This document shows positions 7,801 through 15,900 of a stretch of 64,000 nt of DNA, in pieces. Positions within the stretch are counted from its first letter, which is position 1; each line of letters begins with the position of its first letter. The notes beneath the pieces were generated by a model. It was not told the origin of the DNA and ran no database searches. It was given only the letters and a program-made list of their open reading frames with translations. The translations under genes and the position numbers were made by a program. Location of the stretch: assembly GCA_948144175.1 (NCBI GenBank), contig CANXME010001991.1, positions 434,001 to 498,000 of the forward strand. The letters are read 5' to 3'. Source of the stretch: Closterium sp. NIES-65 (Eukaryota; Streptophyta; Zygnematophyceae; Desmidiales; Closteriaceae).

Positions 7801-9769
7801 CGCAGATGCACAAGAGCATGACAGTGCACTGACCGCAGATGCACAAGAGCATGACAGTGCACTGACCGCAGATGCACAAGAGCATGACAGTGCACTGACC
7901 GCAGATGCACAAGAGCATGACAGTGCACTGACCGCAGATGCACAAGAGCATGACAGTGCACTGACCGCAGATGCACAAGAGCATGACAGTGCACTGACCG
8001 CAGATGCACAAGAGCATGACAGTGCACTGACCGCAGATGCACAAGAGCATGACAGTGCACTGACCGCAGATGCACAAGAGCATGACAGTGCACTGACCGC
8101 AGATGCACAAGAGCATGACAGTGCACTGACCGCAGATGCACAAGAGCATGACAGTGCACTGACCGCAGATGCACAAGAGCATGACAGTGCACTGACCGCA
8201 GATGCACAAGAGCATGACAGTGCACTGACCGCAGATGCACAAGAGCATGACAGTGCACTGACCGCAGATGCACAAGAGCATGACAGTGCACTGACCGCAG
8301 ATGCACAAGAGCATGACAGTGCACTGACCGCAGATGCACAAGAGCATGACAGTGCACTGACCGCAGATGCACAAGAGCATGACAGTGCACTGACCGCAGA
8401 TGCACAAGAGCATGACAGTGCACTGACCGCAGATGCACAAGAGCATGACAGTGCACTGACCGCAGATGCACAAGAGCATGACAGTGCACTGACCGCAGAT
8501 GCACAAGAGCATGACAGTGCACTGACCGCAGATGCACAAGAGCATGACAGTGCACTGACCGCAGATGCACAAGAGCATGACAGTGCACTGACCGCAGATG
8601 CACAAGAGCATGACAGTGCACTGACCGCAGATGCACAAGAGCATGACAGTGCACTGACCGCAGATGCACAAGAGCATGACAGTGCACTGACCGCAGATGC
8701 ACAAGAGCATGACAGTGCACTGACCGCAGATGCCGTCGTTGACTCGCGAGGAGAAGAGCGTGAGTGGCATGTGGCCGCGGTTGGCGCAGTAGAAGCGCGC
8801 CAGCGCGCATGCTGACGTGCCTGCAGGGGGACCAAGGGTGCGGTGGAGAGAGGGCAGCGTGGAGAGGGGTGGACGGGGTTGAAGCGGGCGGGGTAGGGAG
8901 GAGTGAAGGGAGGAGGCCAGAATGGAAACACACGCGGAGCCATGGTAACCTGGTAACCTGGTAACCAGGTCCCTCCTCACGAGCCCCAGTGGTGAGGTGG
9001 GGTGGCACCCACCCGGCTCGTCGGTGCCATCAGCGCAGTCACAGAAGTCGTCGTTCACCCGCTGCACCGCCACTGACCGCGACCCGTCGCGGCACCGCAC
9101 CTCGCTGCCCGAGAAGTACGCCACGTCTGCCGCGCGTGACGCGCGTGAGGCGTGGCGCATGCGAGGCGGGGCGCGGCAAGGCGGATGGGCGCAGGGCAGG
9201 CGGACATGGAGAGGGAGGGAAAGGGCAGAAGCGGGGGGGGGGTGGGGAGTGGGGAGAGATGAGCGGGTGGAAAGGGTGGGGGTAAGGGAGGCGAGCGACC
9301 GGCGGGAACAGCGCCGGGCGGCTGACGAAGCCGCGATTCGCCTCTCCACTCCATGCGATCCCCACTCCGTGCGATCCCCACTCCGTGCGATCCCCACTCA
9401 TTCCGCCGCTTCGCTGTCGCTGCGGGCTAAACGGCTAAGTGGCTACACGGGTCTCGGCGCGCAGTGGGCGAGCGGACAGATGCGCGCGACGCAAGCTGCA
9501 GCGACATTCACGTTCAATTACGCCCGCGCTCGCGCGCCCGCTCGCTCGCGCGCGCTCGTGCGGGCGGGACGGCAGCGTGCGCTGGACTTGTGAGTCATCT
9601 TGGACCATGACCGCAGCGCCATGGACTTGCCTTGAGGGGCGACGCCGCGAATTGACGGAGGAGCGGCCGCGAGCGAGCCGATTGCGAACAACACCAATGC
9701 GACGACTGCGATCGCGAGTGCTTGCGGGAAGCAGGCGAGCGACCTTGGCGATGCGCGAAGCAGTGCCAT
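498..9769 (-). CDS. Glucosidase II beta subunit (PRKCSH/PSL4-like), nine exons visible, 3' end outside window
   Basis: Non-catalytic subunit of ER glucosidase II, which trims glucose from N-glycans; in this family the beta subunit retains the alpha subunit in the ER and its MRH lectin domain binds mannose branches. Joining nine exons by GT/GC-AG borders gives 590 codons with every phase matching (1,1,1,1,1,1,2,2,0). Seen in order: signal peptide (about residues 1-33); [10 protein letters not shown]; Cys-rich module with [16 protein letters not shown] (70-85); second module [16 protein letters not shown] (110-125); charged coiled coil (about 140-240); Gly/Glu/Asp-rich region with a plant-like [15 protein letters not shown] segment; a second helix; MRH domain with [12 protein letters not shown] and [11 protein letters not shown] (578-588). 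The final MRH residues and ER-retention tail must lie left of position 1. The start is the ATG at 9769, directly before the hydrophobic leader. Introns are swollen by minisatellites and one MITE. Identity is very likely; exact borders are by eye. Confidence 0.92.
823..891 (-). CDS. Glucosidase II beta exon 8 (MRH domain)
   Basis: 69 bp between acceptor GAGCAG (ends 892) and donor GTGAGT at 822. Encodes [20 protein letters not shown], the second MRH strand pair with its cysteine. Phase 2 at both ends. Confidence 0.87.
1244..1301 (-). CDS. Glucosidase II beta exon 7 (MRH domain start)
   Basis: 58 bp between CCTCGCAG (ends 1302) and donor GTGAGG at 1243. Encodes [18 protein letters not shown], carrying the first MRH cysteine. 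Exits in phase 2. Confidence 0.85.
1664..1765 (-). CDS. Glucosidase II beta exon 6 (helix before MRH)
   Basis: Acceptor ATATCAG at 1766 and donor G-GTCAGT at 1663. Encodes [15 protein letters not shown], then a basic helix ending KLKRDYG, the conserved helix before the MRH lectin domain. Confidence 0.88.
1826..2085. repeat. CA-rich microsatellite in intron 5
   Basis: About 260 bp of (CA)n with interspersed CG steps, forming (CACG)n blocks. It lies about 60 bp upstream (in gene orientation) of the exon 6 acceptor. Open frames through it are low-complexity artefacts. Confidence 0.95.
2468..2560. repeat. 20-bp tandem repeat, ~4.5 copies, intron 5
   Basis: Direct repeats of GCAGGCGCATGCACGTGAAA in the middle of intron 5, not at a splice site. 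Confidence 0.9.
2812..2913. repeat. 17-bp tandem array seeded at the exon 5 donor
   Basis: About six units; those at 2846-2896 are identical and the two at 2812-2845 are diverged. On the minus strand the founding unit ATGACCCGCCAGGTGAG is the last 11 exon bases plus GGTGAG, and later units keep GGGTGAG. The unit is out of frame. Confidence 0.9.
2909..3772 (-). CDS. Glucosidase II beta exon 5 (coiled coil and acidic region)
   Basis: 864 bp. Starts after GAGTGCAG (acceptor at 3773) with [16 protein letters not shown], continuing the helix of exon 4. It runs through a Gly/Ala/Glu-rich stretch, the plant-type segment [16 protein letters not shown] and a long Asp/Glu tract, then ends [16 protein letters not shown]. 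The donor CCAG-GTGAG at 2908 lies in a 17-bp tandem array. Phase 1 at both ends. The acceptor is inferred from phase; its polypyrimidine tract is poor because a CA-rich microsatellite abuts it. Confidence 0.85.
3781..3950. repeat. CA/CG-rich microsatellite next to exon 5
   Basis: Imperfect (CACG)n and (CACA)n in intron 4, abutting the inferred exon 5 acceptor on the upstream side of the gene. Confidence 0.85.
4123..4735. repeat. 21-bp minisatellite, ~29 copies, intron 4
   Basis: Unit GACTGGGACCATAACTTGAA plus A, essentially invariant except for one TTCAAAG copy near 4222. It is open in several frames on both strands because 21 is a multiple of 3; I do not treat it as coding. Its unit does not match a flanking exon. 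Confidence 0.95.
5040..5900. other. GC-rich segment inside intron 4, origin unclear
   Basis: GC-rich sequence with a (GCAGCG)n run at 5157-5190, three 22-bp repeats near 5725-5790 and three 19-bp repeats near 5818-5875. It is not needed for the spliced glucosidase protein, because exon 4 joins exon 5 in phase. Long frames exist on both strands, none with recognisable domains. It may be intronic, an insertion or an alternative exon. Confidence 0.4.
5919..6064. repeat. 18-bp array, distal part (8 copies)
   Basis: Unit CACCTTTGAGCGCCTTCT. On the minus strand it encodes EKALKG and carries AAAG-GTGAG. It continues the array at 6890-6943, from which it is separated by the MITE at 6065-6884. Confidence 0.95.
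6057..6892. mobile_element. hAT-like MITE with GGGTC/GACCC pentamer arrays (element 6065-6884)
   Basis: 820-bp element flanked by perfect 8-bp duplications CTTCTCAC (6057-6064, 6885-6892), the hAT signature. The ends are imperfect inverted repeats: TAGGGATGAGCAT at left against TAGGTATGATCAA reading in from the right, which has three extra terminal bases. Both subterminal zones are runs of GGGTC/GACCC, as in many plant non-autonomous hAT elements. There is no transposase. It sits inside the 18-bp donor array of the glucosidase gene, so it arrived after the array formed. Confidence 0.85.
6890..6943. repeat. 18-bp array, proximal part (3 copies) at the exon 4 donor
   Basis: Three units directly at the end of exon 4, each with an AAAG-GTGAG donor on the minus strand. 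The proximal unit is exon sequence. All units are in frame with EKALKG. Confidence 0.95.
6929..7168 (-). CDS. Glucosidase II beta exon 4 (CCDGSDEY and coiled coil)
   Basis: Acceptor CATCAG ends at 7169. Encodes [19 protein letters not shown] followed by a charged helix ending LVEQEKALK. Three AAAG-GTGAG donors follow at 18-bp spacing (GT at 6928, 6910 and 6892). The first is assumed here; each later one would add six residues (EKALKG) in frame. Confidence 0.88.
7421..8733. repeat. 33-bp minisatellite, ~40 identical copies, seeded at the exon 3 donor
   Basis: On the minus strand each unit begins GCATCTGCG-GTCAGTGC, the last nine bases of exon 3 plus the first 24 of the intron. About 1.3 kb of essentially perfect copies makes up most of intron 3 (7169-8724). 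The unit is a multiple of 3 and stop-free in the exon frame, so use of any donor copy would insert 11-residue blocks without a frameshift. Confidence 0.96.
8725..8820 (-). CDS. Glucosidase II beta exon 3 (start of second Cys-rich module)
   Basis: Acceptor CCCTGCAG ends at 8821. Encodes [16 protein letters not shown], then SSRVNDGIC. The donor G-GTCAGT at 8724 lies inside the first unit of a 33-bp tandem array, so the last 9 exon bases are repeated about 40 times in the intron. Phase 1 joins exon 4 to form [10 protein letters not shown]. Confidence 0.9.
9013..9126 (-). CDS. Glucosidase II beta exon 2 (first Cys-rich LDLa-like module)
   Basis: Acceptor GCGGCAG at 9129-9127 and donor GTGGGT at 9012. 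Encodes [16 protein letters not shown] followed by [17 protein letters not shown], with the Asp/Glu cluster expected for calcium binding. Phase 1 at both ends. Confidence 0.9.
9311..9420. repeat. 16-bp tandem repeat, three copies, intron 1
   Basis: CCACTCCGTGCGATCC repeated three times (near 9348-9395) within the GC-AG intron 1. Confidence 0.75.
9631..9769 (-). CDS. Glucosidase II beta exon 1 (signal peptide)
   Basis: Encodes 46 codons plus one base: Met, a short basic stretch, then the hydrophobic run [19 protein letters not shown], then [10 protein letters not shown], the usual plant start of the mature protein. The donor reads CAAG then GCAAGT, a GC-type 5' splice site; no GT donor preserves the frame here. 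It joins exon 2 as [14 protein letters not shown]. Confidence 0.82.
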
Positions 9770-10253
9770 CGGGAACAATGTGAACAGCACCGCCGCGAAT
9801 TGTGGCGGTCAGTATAAGTCTTGAAATTGAGATAGAGGTGACAATCTGGTCGTGCTGACCAGTCTGGCTGGCCTGCGCAGCTCTCAGAGCGCTGGGATCA
9901 TGGATAAAAGCTCGCAGAGCAGAGCAGAAGCTGTTTGCGGGGAACAGACCAGATGGCGGTGGATGTGGTGGAAGCGGAATCGTCACCCAAACTACACCAT
10001 ACTCAGTATCGCGTACAGAAATATTCATCTGCACCTTTTGTTATGAGTTGTGAAAGAAGAGTATGTACAGAATGCAATAACACGGAAGTGAGTACAACTA
10101 GCACAGATATAGCGAAAGGCTAGCTAGGTGGGGTCCGCGAAATAGCGACGGTTGGGTGCTCGTTCCGGGCTGTCAAACCCAAAGGCGACGTGAGGGACGT
10201 TGGCGAGGTGGTCGGACCGAGCCTTGTCTTTTGAAAGTTATGATGTACGCGAC
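9770..10253. other. Region upstream of the glucosidase gene (promoter/5' UTR side)
   Basis: About 480 bp between the start codon of the minus-strand gene and the TSD of copia-1. No clear TATA box or exon is recognised. Its far end is truncated by the copia-1 insertion. Confidence 0.4.
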
Positions 10254-10258
10254 CCAAG

Positions 10259-10688
10259 TGTTGGGCTGAGATAGCCCCTTAGGATCTTTGCAAGGGATAA
10301 CTCTAGGTGAAGTAGTTGTAATAGCGGAAGCGTTTAGTGAAGAATTTGAACCGACCTTGCACTGGTGTGTGAGAGCAAAGTTGATTGAATTAAACAAGCA
10401 AATACAAGGATTTATATAAGAGTACAGGGAATAGATAGATAACTGTATTGCTGTTGCGGTTCGATATAGCGCGACTCGGGCAACTGCTCTGTAACGAGTC
10501 AGTTGTGTGTCCTTAACTGTCGCGCTGTAATTGTCGAGTCAAAGGTCAGCGACCTTTGACTTTCTCGTAACCTCCAGGCGGTTACCCTAACCTCCGAGGT
10601 TGACTCGATGCTTCGATTGGGACTGCTTCGCTTGGTACCTTGGATTTTGATACGACAGAAGCGCACTTAGGACTTATTGTTTCCAACA
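10259..10688 (-). repeat. Copia-1 3' LTR
   Basis: 430 bp, TG...CA. Holds an 11-bp-arm inverted repeat at 10537-10561 and a TATA-like TTATATAAAT on the minus strand near 10411-10422. Confidence 0.95.
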
Positions 10689-13600
10689 CTCCCCTTCGCT
10701 TCTGGAGTGTTACTGCTGGTGACGTGGCCTTGTCCAGTCAGCATCATGCAGTATTCGAACTTCTGCTTGCCGAGTTTCTTGGTCAAGTAATCGGCTGCCA
10801 TCTCGGATGTTGGACAGTATGACAGATCGAGTTTCCCTTTTTCTATCTCGTCCTTCACGAAGAAATAGCGCAGGGCGATGTGTTTCGTCCTGTTTGCGAA
10901 GCCGTTTTTGTTGGCGATGCGAATTGCTGACTGGTTGTCGCAGAACACGGTGAAGCTGGGTAACTCGGCTAGCTTCGCTTCTTCCAGTAGTTCGCGAAGG
11001 TAAAGTCCCTCCTTGGTGGCTGAGCAGAGTGCAATATATTCTGCTTCTGCTGAAGATAGTGCGATTAACTCCTGCTTGCTCGACTGCCAGGAGATAGGAC
11101 CGATAGGCTCAAGGCGGTAGACATAGCCGGTGCGTGAGCGCCTGTTGTCGGTGTCGCCGGCGTGATCGGCGTCGACGTAGCCGATTAGCTTAGTCGGTGT
11201 AGCTGCGCTCTTGTGGTAGGTTAGCCCGATCGTCGCGGTGCTGACGAAGTAGTGGAGAGCGCGATCAAGTTCCGCCAGGTGTTCAGCTTCAGGCTTCTTG
11301 AGATAGGTGGCGAGCTGACTTGCGGAGTAGGATAAGTCAGGACGGCAGGTGACGGCGGCGAATAGCAGGCATCCGAGCTTCTTCTGATAGTCGCGTATGC
11401 CGGCGGGCTTGAGTAGAGTAGTTCGTTCCTTCTCGGTTCCTGATGTGTAGCGGTAGGGCGTGGAGATGGCGCTTGGTGTGAGGCTGAAGCGTTTCGCGAT
11501 GGTGTCGGCGTATTTCTCGGCGCTTAGATAGATGGCGTTTTCTTCTTCGCGAATGTTGAGCCCGAGGTACTGTGTAACGGTGGAGGAGACCGTGAGCGTG
11601 AGGTCTTTCTGGAGCTCTCCTTCGAACCACGTGGCGATGCCGTCGGTTGACCCAATGTAGAGGAGATCGTCCACGTAGACGATCAGGAGAACGTAGTCGC
11701 TTCCCTTAGTGAGGCGGTACATGCCTTGGTCGTGAGGTAGTTGACTAAAGCCGATGCGGATGAGACGGGCGTGCAGGTACTGCTGCCACAGTCGCGGTGC
11801 CTGCTTGATCCCGTAGAGCGACTTAAGTAGTTGACAGATTCGGTTGGGTTCGCCGTGGGAACCGTGCGGGAGCTCGACGTAGATTTCTGCATCCACAGGT
11901 GCGTAGAGGAAGGCATTCGCGACGTCGATCTGCCGTAACTTCTTCTTCTTCATGGCGGCAATGGCGAGGAGAATTCGGAGTGACGTGTGGCGGCTGACTG
12001 GAGCAAAGGTCTCGGTGAAGTCTCGTCCTTGCTCTTGGTCGAATCCACGTACGACCCAGCGTGCTTTGAATTTTTCGATCGTGCCGTCTGCTTTCGTCTT
12101 GATGCGGAAGACCCATTTCCCGGTAAGGATGGTTTTGTTCCGTGCCACGCTTACGGGAACAACCTTCCAAGTGTTGCGTTCCTCTAATGCCTTCAGTTCT
12201 CTATCCATGGCTTCACGCCATTTCTCCCTGTGTTCCCCCCCCAGAGCCTGCTGAACCGTTGCAGGCTCCTTAGGAAGCGAGCTGCGTGTGTTCCCGTGGA
12301 CTGCGGTGACGAGGCCGAGGATTTGCAGCCCAGTCTGTGAGTATCGAGGGAGTTCTGGATCCTCGGGATAAGCTGCTTCGTCTCCCGTTTCTGGGTCGGG
12401 CATGAAATTTGGCCCTACCCTTTCTGCTTCGTTGGTGTTGACTGTCACAGGTGTTACGTAACCATCGTCGGCGAAACGGTAGAAGATTTCGGCGTTGTTA
12501 CTGTCGCGAGGATTATCCTCATCCATGGGCACGTCGACGGAGCAGTATGGGAGAGGTCCGGCTTCTTCTGAGGCGTTGTCGACGTTCTGTTCATCCCAGT
12601 CTGCTTCGTCCGCTGCTGACGCGAAGGCTCGGTCACCACGAAAACCACTGGTGAGGTCCCGATTCTCGTGCAAGTTGGCGAGGTACGTCTGAAGGGTGAG
12701 TCTTTCGTAGAAGATCACGTCACGTGCTGCTACTGTTTCCTTTGTGTGGACGTCGAAGATTTTCCATGCGTTGTAATTTTTCTCGATGCCGAGGTGTAGT
12801 CCCCACTGTGCCCGTTGCGAAAATCTTCCCGCTCGTGCTTCTGGGGGTCTGTACTGTACCATGCACCCGAAAACTCGTAACATTTTCGTGCTGCCCTGCT
12901 TCCCTGTCCACAGCAGATGCGGTGATGCGTTGTTCGGGAGTGACGACGACGACAACAAGTTGTGTAGCATGACAGCGTGGTCCATTGCTGCTGGCCACTG
13001 GTGGTTGGGTAGCCGCATGCCACGTAATAGTTTGCGCATGCTGTTCTGCAGGGTCCTGTTCAGTCGTTCTGCAACACCTTGCTGCTGATGTGCGTAAGGA
13101 AGGGAGAGGAGTTGCTTGATCCCCCTTTCCGCCAAGAACTGCTTGAAGCGGTGAGAGGTGTACTCGCCACCTCCGTCTGACTGGAATTTTTTCAGTTGTG
13201 TTCCAGACTCTCTCTCTGCTATCGGTAGCCAGGCGGCGAATGCTGCGAGCGCCATGTCGCGGCTGGGTAGGTTGCGATGCCAGACGTATCGAGTGGCGGC
13301 GTCGATGAAGGTGATGGTGTAGTTGTAGTTGACTTGTCCTGGCTCGCGATTGTAGAGGATGTCGCTGTAGACTTTTTCGAGTGGTGCGTACGCTGGAGCG
13401 CTCGGGTTGTGATGTGAAGCAAACGGTCGATGAGGTAAGTCAGCTTCGGGACATATAAGGCAAGTCCCTCGTGCCTTCTGGAGTTCTCTGCCATCGGGTA
13501 GAAGTAGAGAATCTTTGTCAAGGACTCCTGCTCTTATCGTGTTATTCAAAACCGTGTTGCTTGGATGTCCTGTTCGTGCGTGCCAGATCTCTTCAGAGGC

Positions 13601-15844
13601 ACGGTGTCCAGGTGAACGCTGATATGCGTCGGAGTTGGAGTAAAAGCTGGCGACGAGGTTGGCGCTTCGGTGGACTTCACGTTGAGTCGGATTCAGCTGT
13701 TTCGCGGGTGTTGGTGGTGCTTCGTCGACTGTGACTGGTGTCGTTGTTCCTGCTGCTGCTGATGTTGTTGCTGCTGCCGATGTTGTTACTGCTGCTGATG
13801 TTGTTGCTGCTGCCGATGTTGTTACTGCTGCTGATGTTGTTGCTGCTGCCGATGTTGTTACTGCTGCCGATTGTCGAATTGTTGCTAATGCTCGTGTTCG
13901 TTCTGCTTCAGGAATGGTGTGCGAGTACCAGAAGCCTCCTGGGCTGAAGTCGGGGTCGAGATCCGGAGGGTGTGTCCAGTCAGTGAAATTCACGATGGCG
14001 TCGCTGTCTGCAGTGCCCAGGTCAGGAACGAAGTCGAGGACGAAGACGTTGTTCTTCAGCACTGCTTTCCCGATGTAGAGACCGCCTCTCCCGTGGTAAA
14101 GTTTGAACTCCTGGGTCGTGCTGTCGGCTTCCAGATGAATTCCTTTCGCCATCAACTGGCTAACGCTCAGTAAGTTGTAGCCGAGTCCTTCAGCGATGAG
14201 TACCTTAGACATGTGCAGTATGACATTTGTTTCTCTTGACTGAAGCTGTACCACTCCTTGTCTTCGTGTGCGCAGGTTTTGGTTGTTGGCAACCGTGATG
14301 ATCACTTCCCGTTGGAGTCGATGTTCGCGTTGTACGAAACGCCCGGACGAGCACATGTGTTGCCCGCAGCAACTGTCCAAGAACCAGGTGTCTTGGCCGG
14401 ACGGTTCACTTTGAGCGATGGCGGCGTACGTTGGATTCGGCTGGAGTAGCTCACGGCGAGGCGTTCTGTTGTCAAGCTCTTCTTCCGGTGAGTAGTGTGG
14501 TGGTGATTCGGTTGTACATGAATCGGTTATCTTCGTCATGCAGTTGATTATATTTCTTGCTCCTTGTGCAGGTTGTCCGGGTGAAGTCGTTGAAGCTTGA
14601 ATAGTGGTCGTCGCACTTGCTTGTGTTGAAGCCATTTGGGAGCTTGAAGGTCGAAGTTGTCGCTGTGGTGCCGTTGATTGCTGACGATTCGGGCAGTGTG
14701 TGCGCGGGTGCCCTGAAGTCTTGCAGATGTGGCAGAAGGGAGGTACTATCTTCGGTTGCTGCTGTCGGTTGTTATAATTGCTGTGTCGTCGTTGAGTGTG
14801 GAATGCGAACTCTGATACTGTCGTTTTCTTCCTGTGTCGTTCTTCCTGCAGGTCCATATCTTGCTGCTCGGCATGTATTTCGGCGCAGAGTGCAGCTTCA
14901 GAGATTCTTCCGTGGGCTCGAAGAATGGCTTTGGTGGCGCGCCACTGAGGACCAAGCCCACCAATGATGACTGTCACGAAGGCGTCTTCAGAGATTGACC
15001 CTCCGCATCGAAGCAGCTTGTCGCGCAGTTCGCGACATCGGCTGATATACGCCAGTCCTTTTTCTCCTGGTTTCATTTCGACTGTCGTCAACTGCGCCAT
15101 TAACCTGCTCTGGTTTACACTGTCTGTTGCTTGATACAGGTTCTTCAGATGGCTGTACGCGAGCTCCGCCGAGTTGCCGAAGGTCCGGTAAGAGCGAATG
15201 TTCTGCTGCTGAGTTGGTGTCACATTCCTCAATAGGATTGTATACGCCATCATTGATTGATACGTATACTGCTGCTTTTCATATTGTGTCCCGTTGGCTG
15301 GATACTGCAGGGACCCGTCGAAGAAGCCGAGTATCTGCGCGCCCTCCATCATCAGCTCGAATTCAAAGGACCAGGTAAAGAAGTCTTTGCCGTCGAAGGG
15401 TCTTGACGTTTGCAGTTTTAAGACGTGTGCAAACTGCGACTGAACTTGAAGTGCGTCCAGTGGTCTTTCTTGTCCAGGTGAAGGTTGCGGGTGGGGCACG
15501 AAGCTGATTGACCCGCGCTCGTACGGAGCAAAGGTAGGTTGCTGCTGCTGGTTTCCTCGCGCATATGACGACCCATCAAGACTCATGGGTGTCGCTCCGT
15601 TGTTGCTGTTGTGTGTTTGTGCAGGTCCCGACTGCTGGTGTTGTTCGTAGAAGGACATGAAGGAGAAAAATTTCTCCATCATGTTCTGGTCAAAGTCCGA
15701 AGGGTGGTTCATGGGGGTCTCGGTTGACGTTCCTCTTGGTCTTGTTGCCGTGCCTTCTTCTGTCTGCAGGCCAGAGGCTGGCGGTGGAGTAGGAGTAGTG
15801 CCCGAGGAGCCATTAGGGGAGCTCCTTTCCTTGTTTGTTGCCAT
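10667..15844 (-). CDS. Copia-1 gag-pol polyprotein, 1725 aa, uninterrupted
   Basis: Single frame encoding all functions needed for retrotransposition in cytoplasmic virus-like particles. In order: gag; CCHC knuckle FCHICKTSGHPRTHC (about residue 370); aspartic protease WFLDSCCGQHMCSS (about 485), where the usual DSG is DSC; integrase zinc finger with WHARTGH and CLIC (about 755-800); integrase D,D,E in YSDI, SDGGGEY and AERLNRT (about 829, 888, 924); reverse transcriptase with IDVANAFL and YVDDLL (about 1387); RNase H from YVDADHAGD (about 1555) to DYLTK. An Ala/Thr/Val repeat lies between protease and integrase. The start is the ATG at 15844, 57 bp inside the 5' LTR edge. No stop or frameshift seen. 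Confidence 0.96.
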   Translation of the reverse strand: MATNKERSSPNGSSGTTPTPPPASGLQTEEGTATRPRGTSTETPMNHPSDFDQNMMEKFFSFMSFYEQHQQSGPAQTHNSNNGATPMSLDGSSYARGNQQQQPTFAPYERGSISFVPHPQPSPGQERPLDALQVQSQFAHVLKLQTSRPFDGKDFFTWSFEFELMMEGAQILGFFDGSLQYPANGTQYEKQQYTYQSMMAYTILLRNVTPTQQQNIRSYRTFGNSAELAYSHLKNLYQATDSVNQSRLMAQLTTVEMKPGEKGLAYISRCRELRDKLLRCGGSISEDAFVTVIIGGLGPQWRATKAILRAHGRISEAALCAEIHAEQQDMDLQEERHRKKTTVSEFAFHTQRRHSNYNNRQQQPKIVPPFCHICKTSGHPRTHCPNRQQSTAPQRQLRPSSSQMASTQASATTTIQASTTSPGQPAQGARNIINCMTKITDSCTTESPPHYSPEEELDNRTPRRELLQPNPTYAAIAQSEPSGQDTWFLDSCCGQHMCSSGRFVQREHRLQREVIITVANNQNLRTRRQGVVQLQSRETNVILHMSKVLIAEGLGYNLLSVSQLMAKGIHLEADSTTQEFKLYHGRGGLYIGKAVLKNNVFVLDFVPDLGTADSDAIVNFTDWTHPPDLDPDFSPGGFWYSHTIPEAERTRALATIRQSAAVTTSAAATTSAAVTTSAAATTSAAVTTSAAATTSAAAGTTTPVTVDEAPPTPAKQLNPTQREVHRSANLVASFYSNSDAYQRSPGHRASEEIWHARTGHPSNTVLNNTIRAGVLDKDSLLLPDGRELQKARGTCLICPEADLPHRPFASHHNPSAPAYAPLEKVYSDILYNREPGQVNYNYTITFIDAATRYVWHRNLPSRDMALAAFAAWLPIAERESGTQLKKFQSDGGGEYTSHRFKQFLAERGIKQLLSLPYAHQQQGVAERLNRTLQNSMRKLLRGMRLPNHQWPAAMDHAVMLHNLLSSSSLPNNASPHLLWTGKQGSTKMLRVFGCMVQYRPPEARAGRFSQRAQWGLHLGIEKNYNAWKIFDVHTKETVAARDVIFYERLTLQTYLANLHENRDLTSGFRGDRAFASAADEADWDEQNVDNASEEAGPLPYCSVDVPMDEDNPRDSNNAEIFYRFADDGYVTPVTVNTNEAERVGPNFMPDPETGDEAAYPEDPELPRYSQTGLQILGLVTAVHGNTRSSLPKEPATVQQALGGEHREKWREAMDRELKALEERNTWKVVPVSVARNKTILTGKWVFRIKTKADGTIEKFKARWVVRGFDQEQGRDFTETFAPVSRHTSLRILLAIAAMKKKKLRQIDVANAFLYAPVDAEIYVELPHGSHGEPNRICQLLKSLYGIKQAPRLWQQYLHARLIRIGFSQLPHDQGMYRLTKGSDYVLLIVYVDDLLYIGSTDGIATWFEGELQKDLTLTVSSTVTQYLGLNIREEENAIYLSAEKYADTIAKRFSLTPSAISTPYRYTSGTEKERTTLLKPAGIRDYQKKLGCLLFAAVTCRPDLSYSASQLATYLKKPEAEHLAELDRALHYFVSTATIGLTYHKSAATPTKLIGYVDADHAGDTDNRRSRTGYVYRLEPIGPISWQSSKQELIALSSAEAEYIALCSATKEGLYLRELLEEAKLAELPSFTVFCDNQSAIRIANKNGFANRTKHIALRYFFVKDEIEKGKLDLSYCPTSEMAADYLTKKLGKQKFEYCMMLTGQGHVTSSNTPEAKGSVGNNKS
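13745..13870 (-). repeat. In-frame tandem repeat inside copia-1 pol
   Basis: About 3.5 copies of a 36-bp unit, encoding alternating TSAAVT and TSAAAT hexapeptides between protease and integrase. It keeps the frame and probably forms a flexible linker. Confidence 0.9.
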
Positions 15845-15887
15845 GTCTTGTAATGATATTAAAAAAAAAAGTAGAGTTTCCCTTGTC

Positions 15888-15900
15888 AGCTCTCATACCA
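15888..15900 (-). other. Copia-1 primer-binding site
   Basis: Minus strand TGGTATGAGAGCT, directly adjoining the 5' LTR. It resembles the initiator-Met tRNA site TGGTATCAGAGC with one change. Confidence 0.85.

Noticed and set aside
7307..8815. About 500-residue plus-strand protein of 11-residue repeats ([11 protein letters not shown])
   Set aside because: Antisense of the 33-bp intron array; all three minus frames are open as well, so openness is a by-product of the repeat.
9435..10034. 200-residue minus-strand frame overlapping exon 1
   Set aside because: Different frame from the signal-peptide exon and no domain; the exon 1 frame splices in phase with clear homology.
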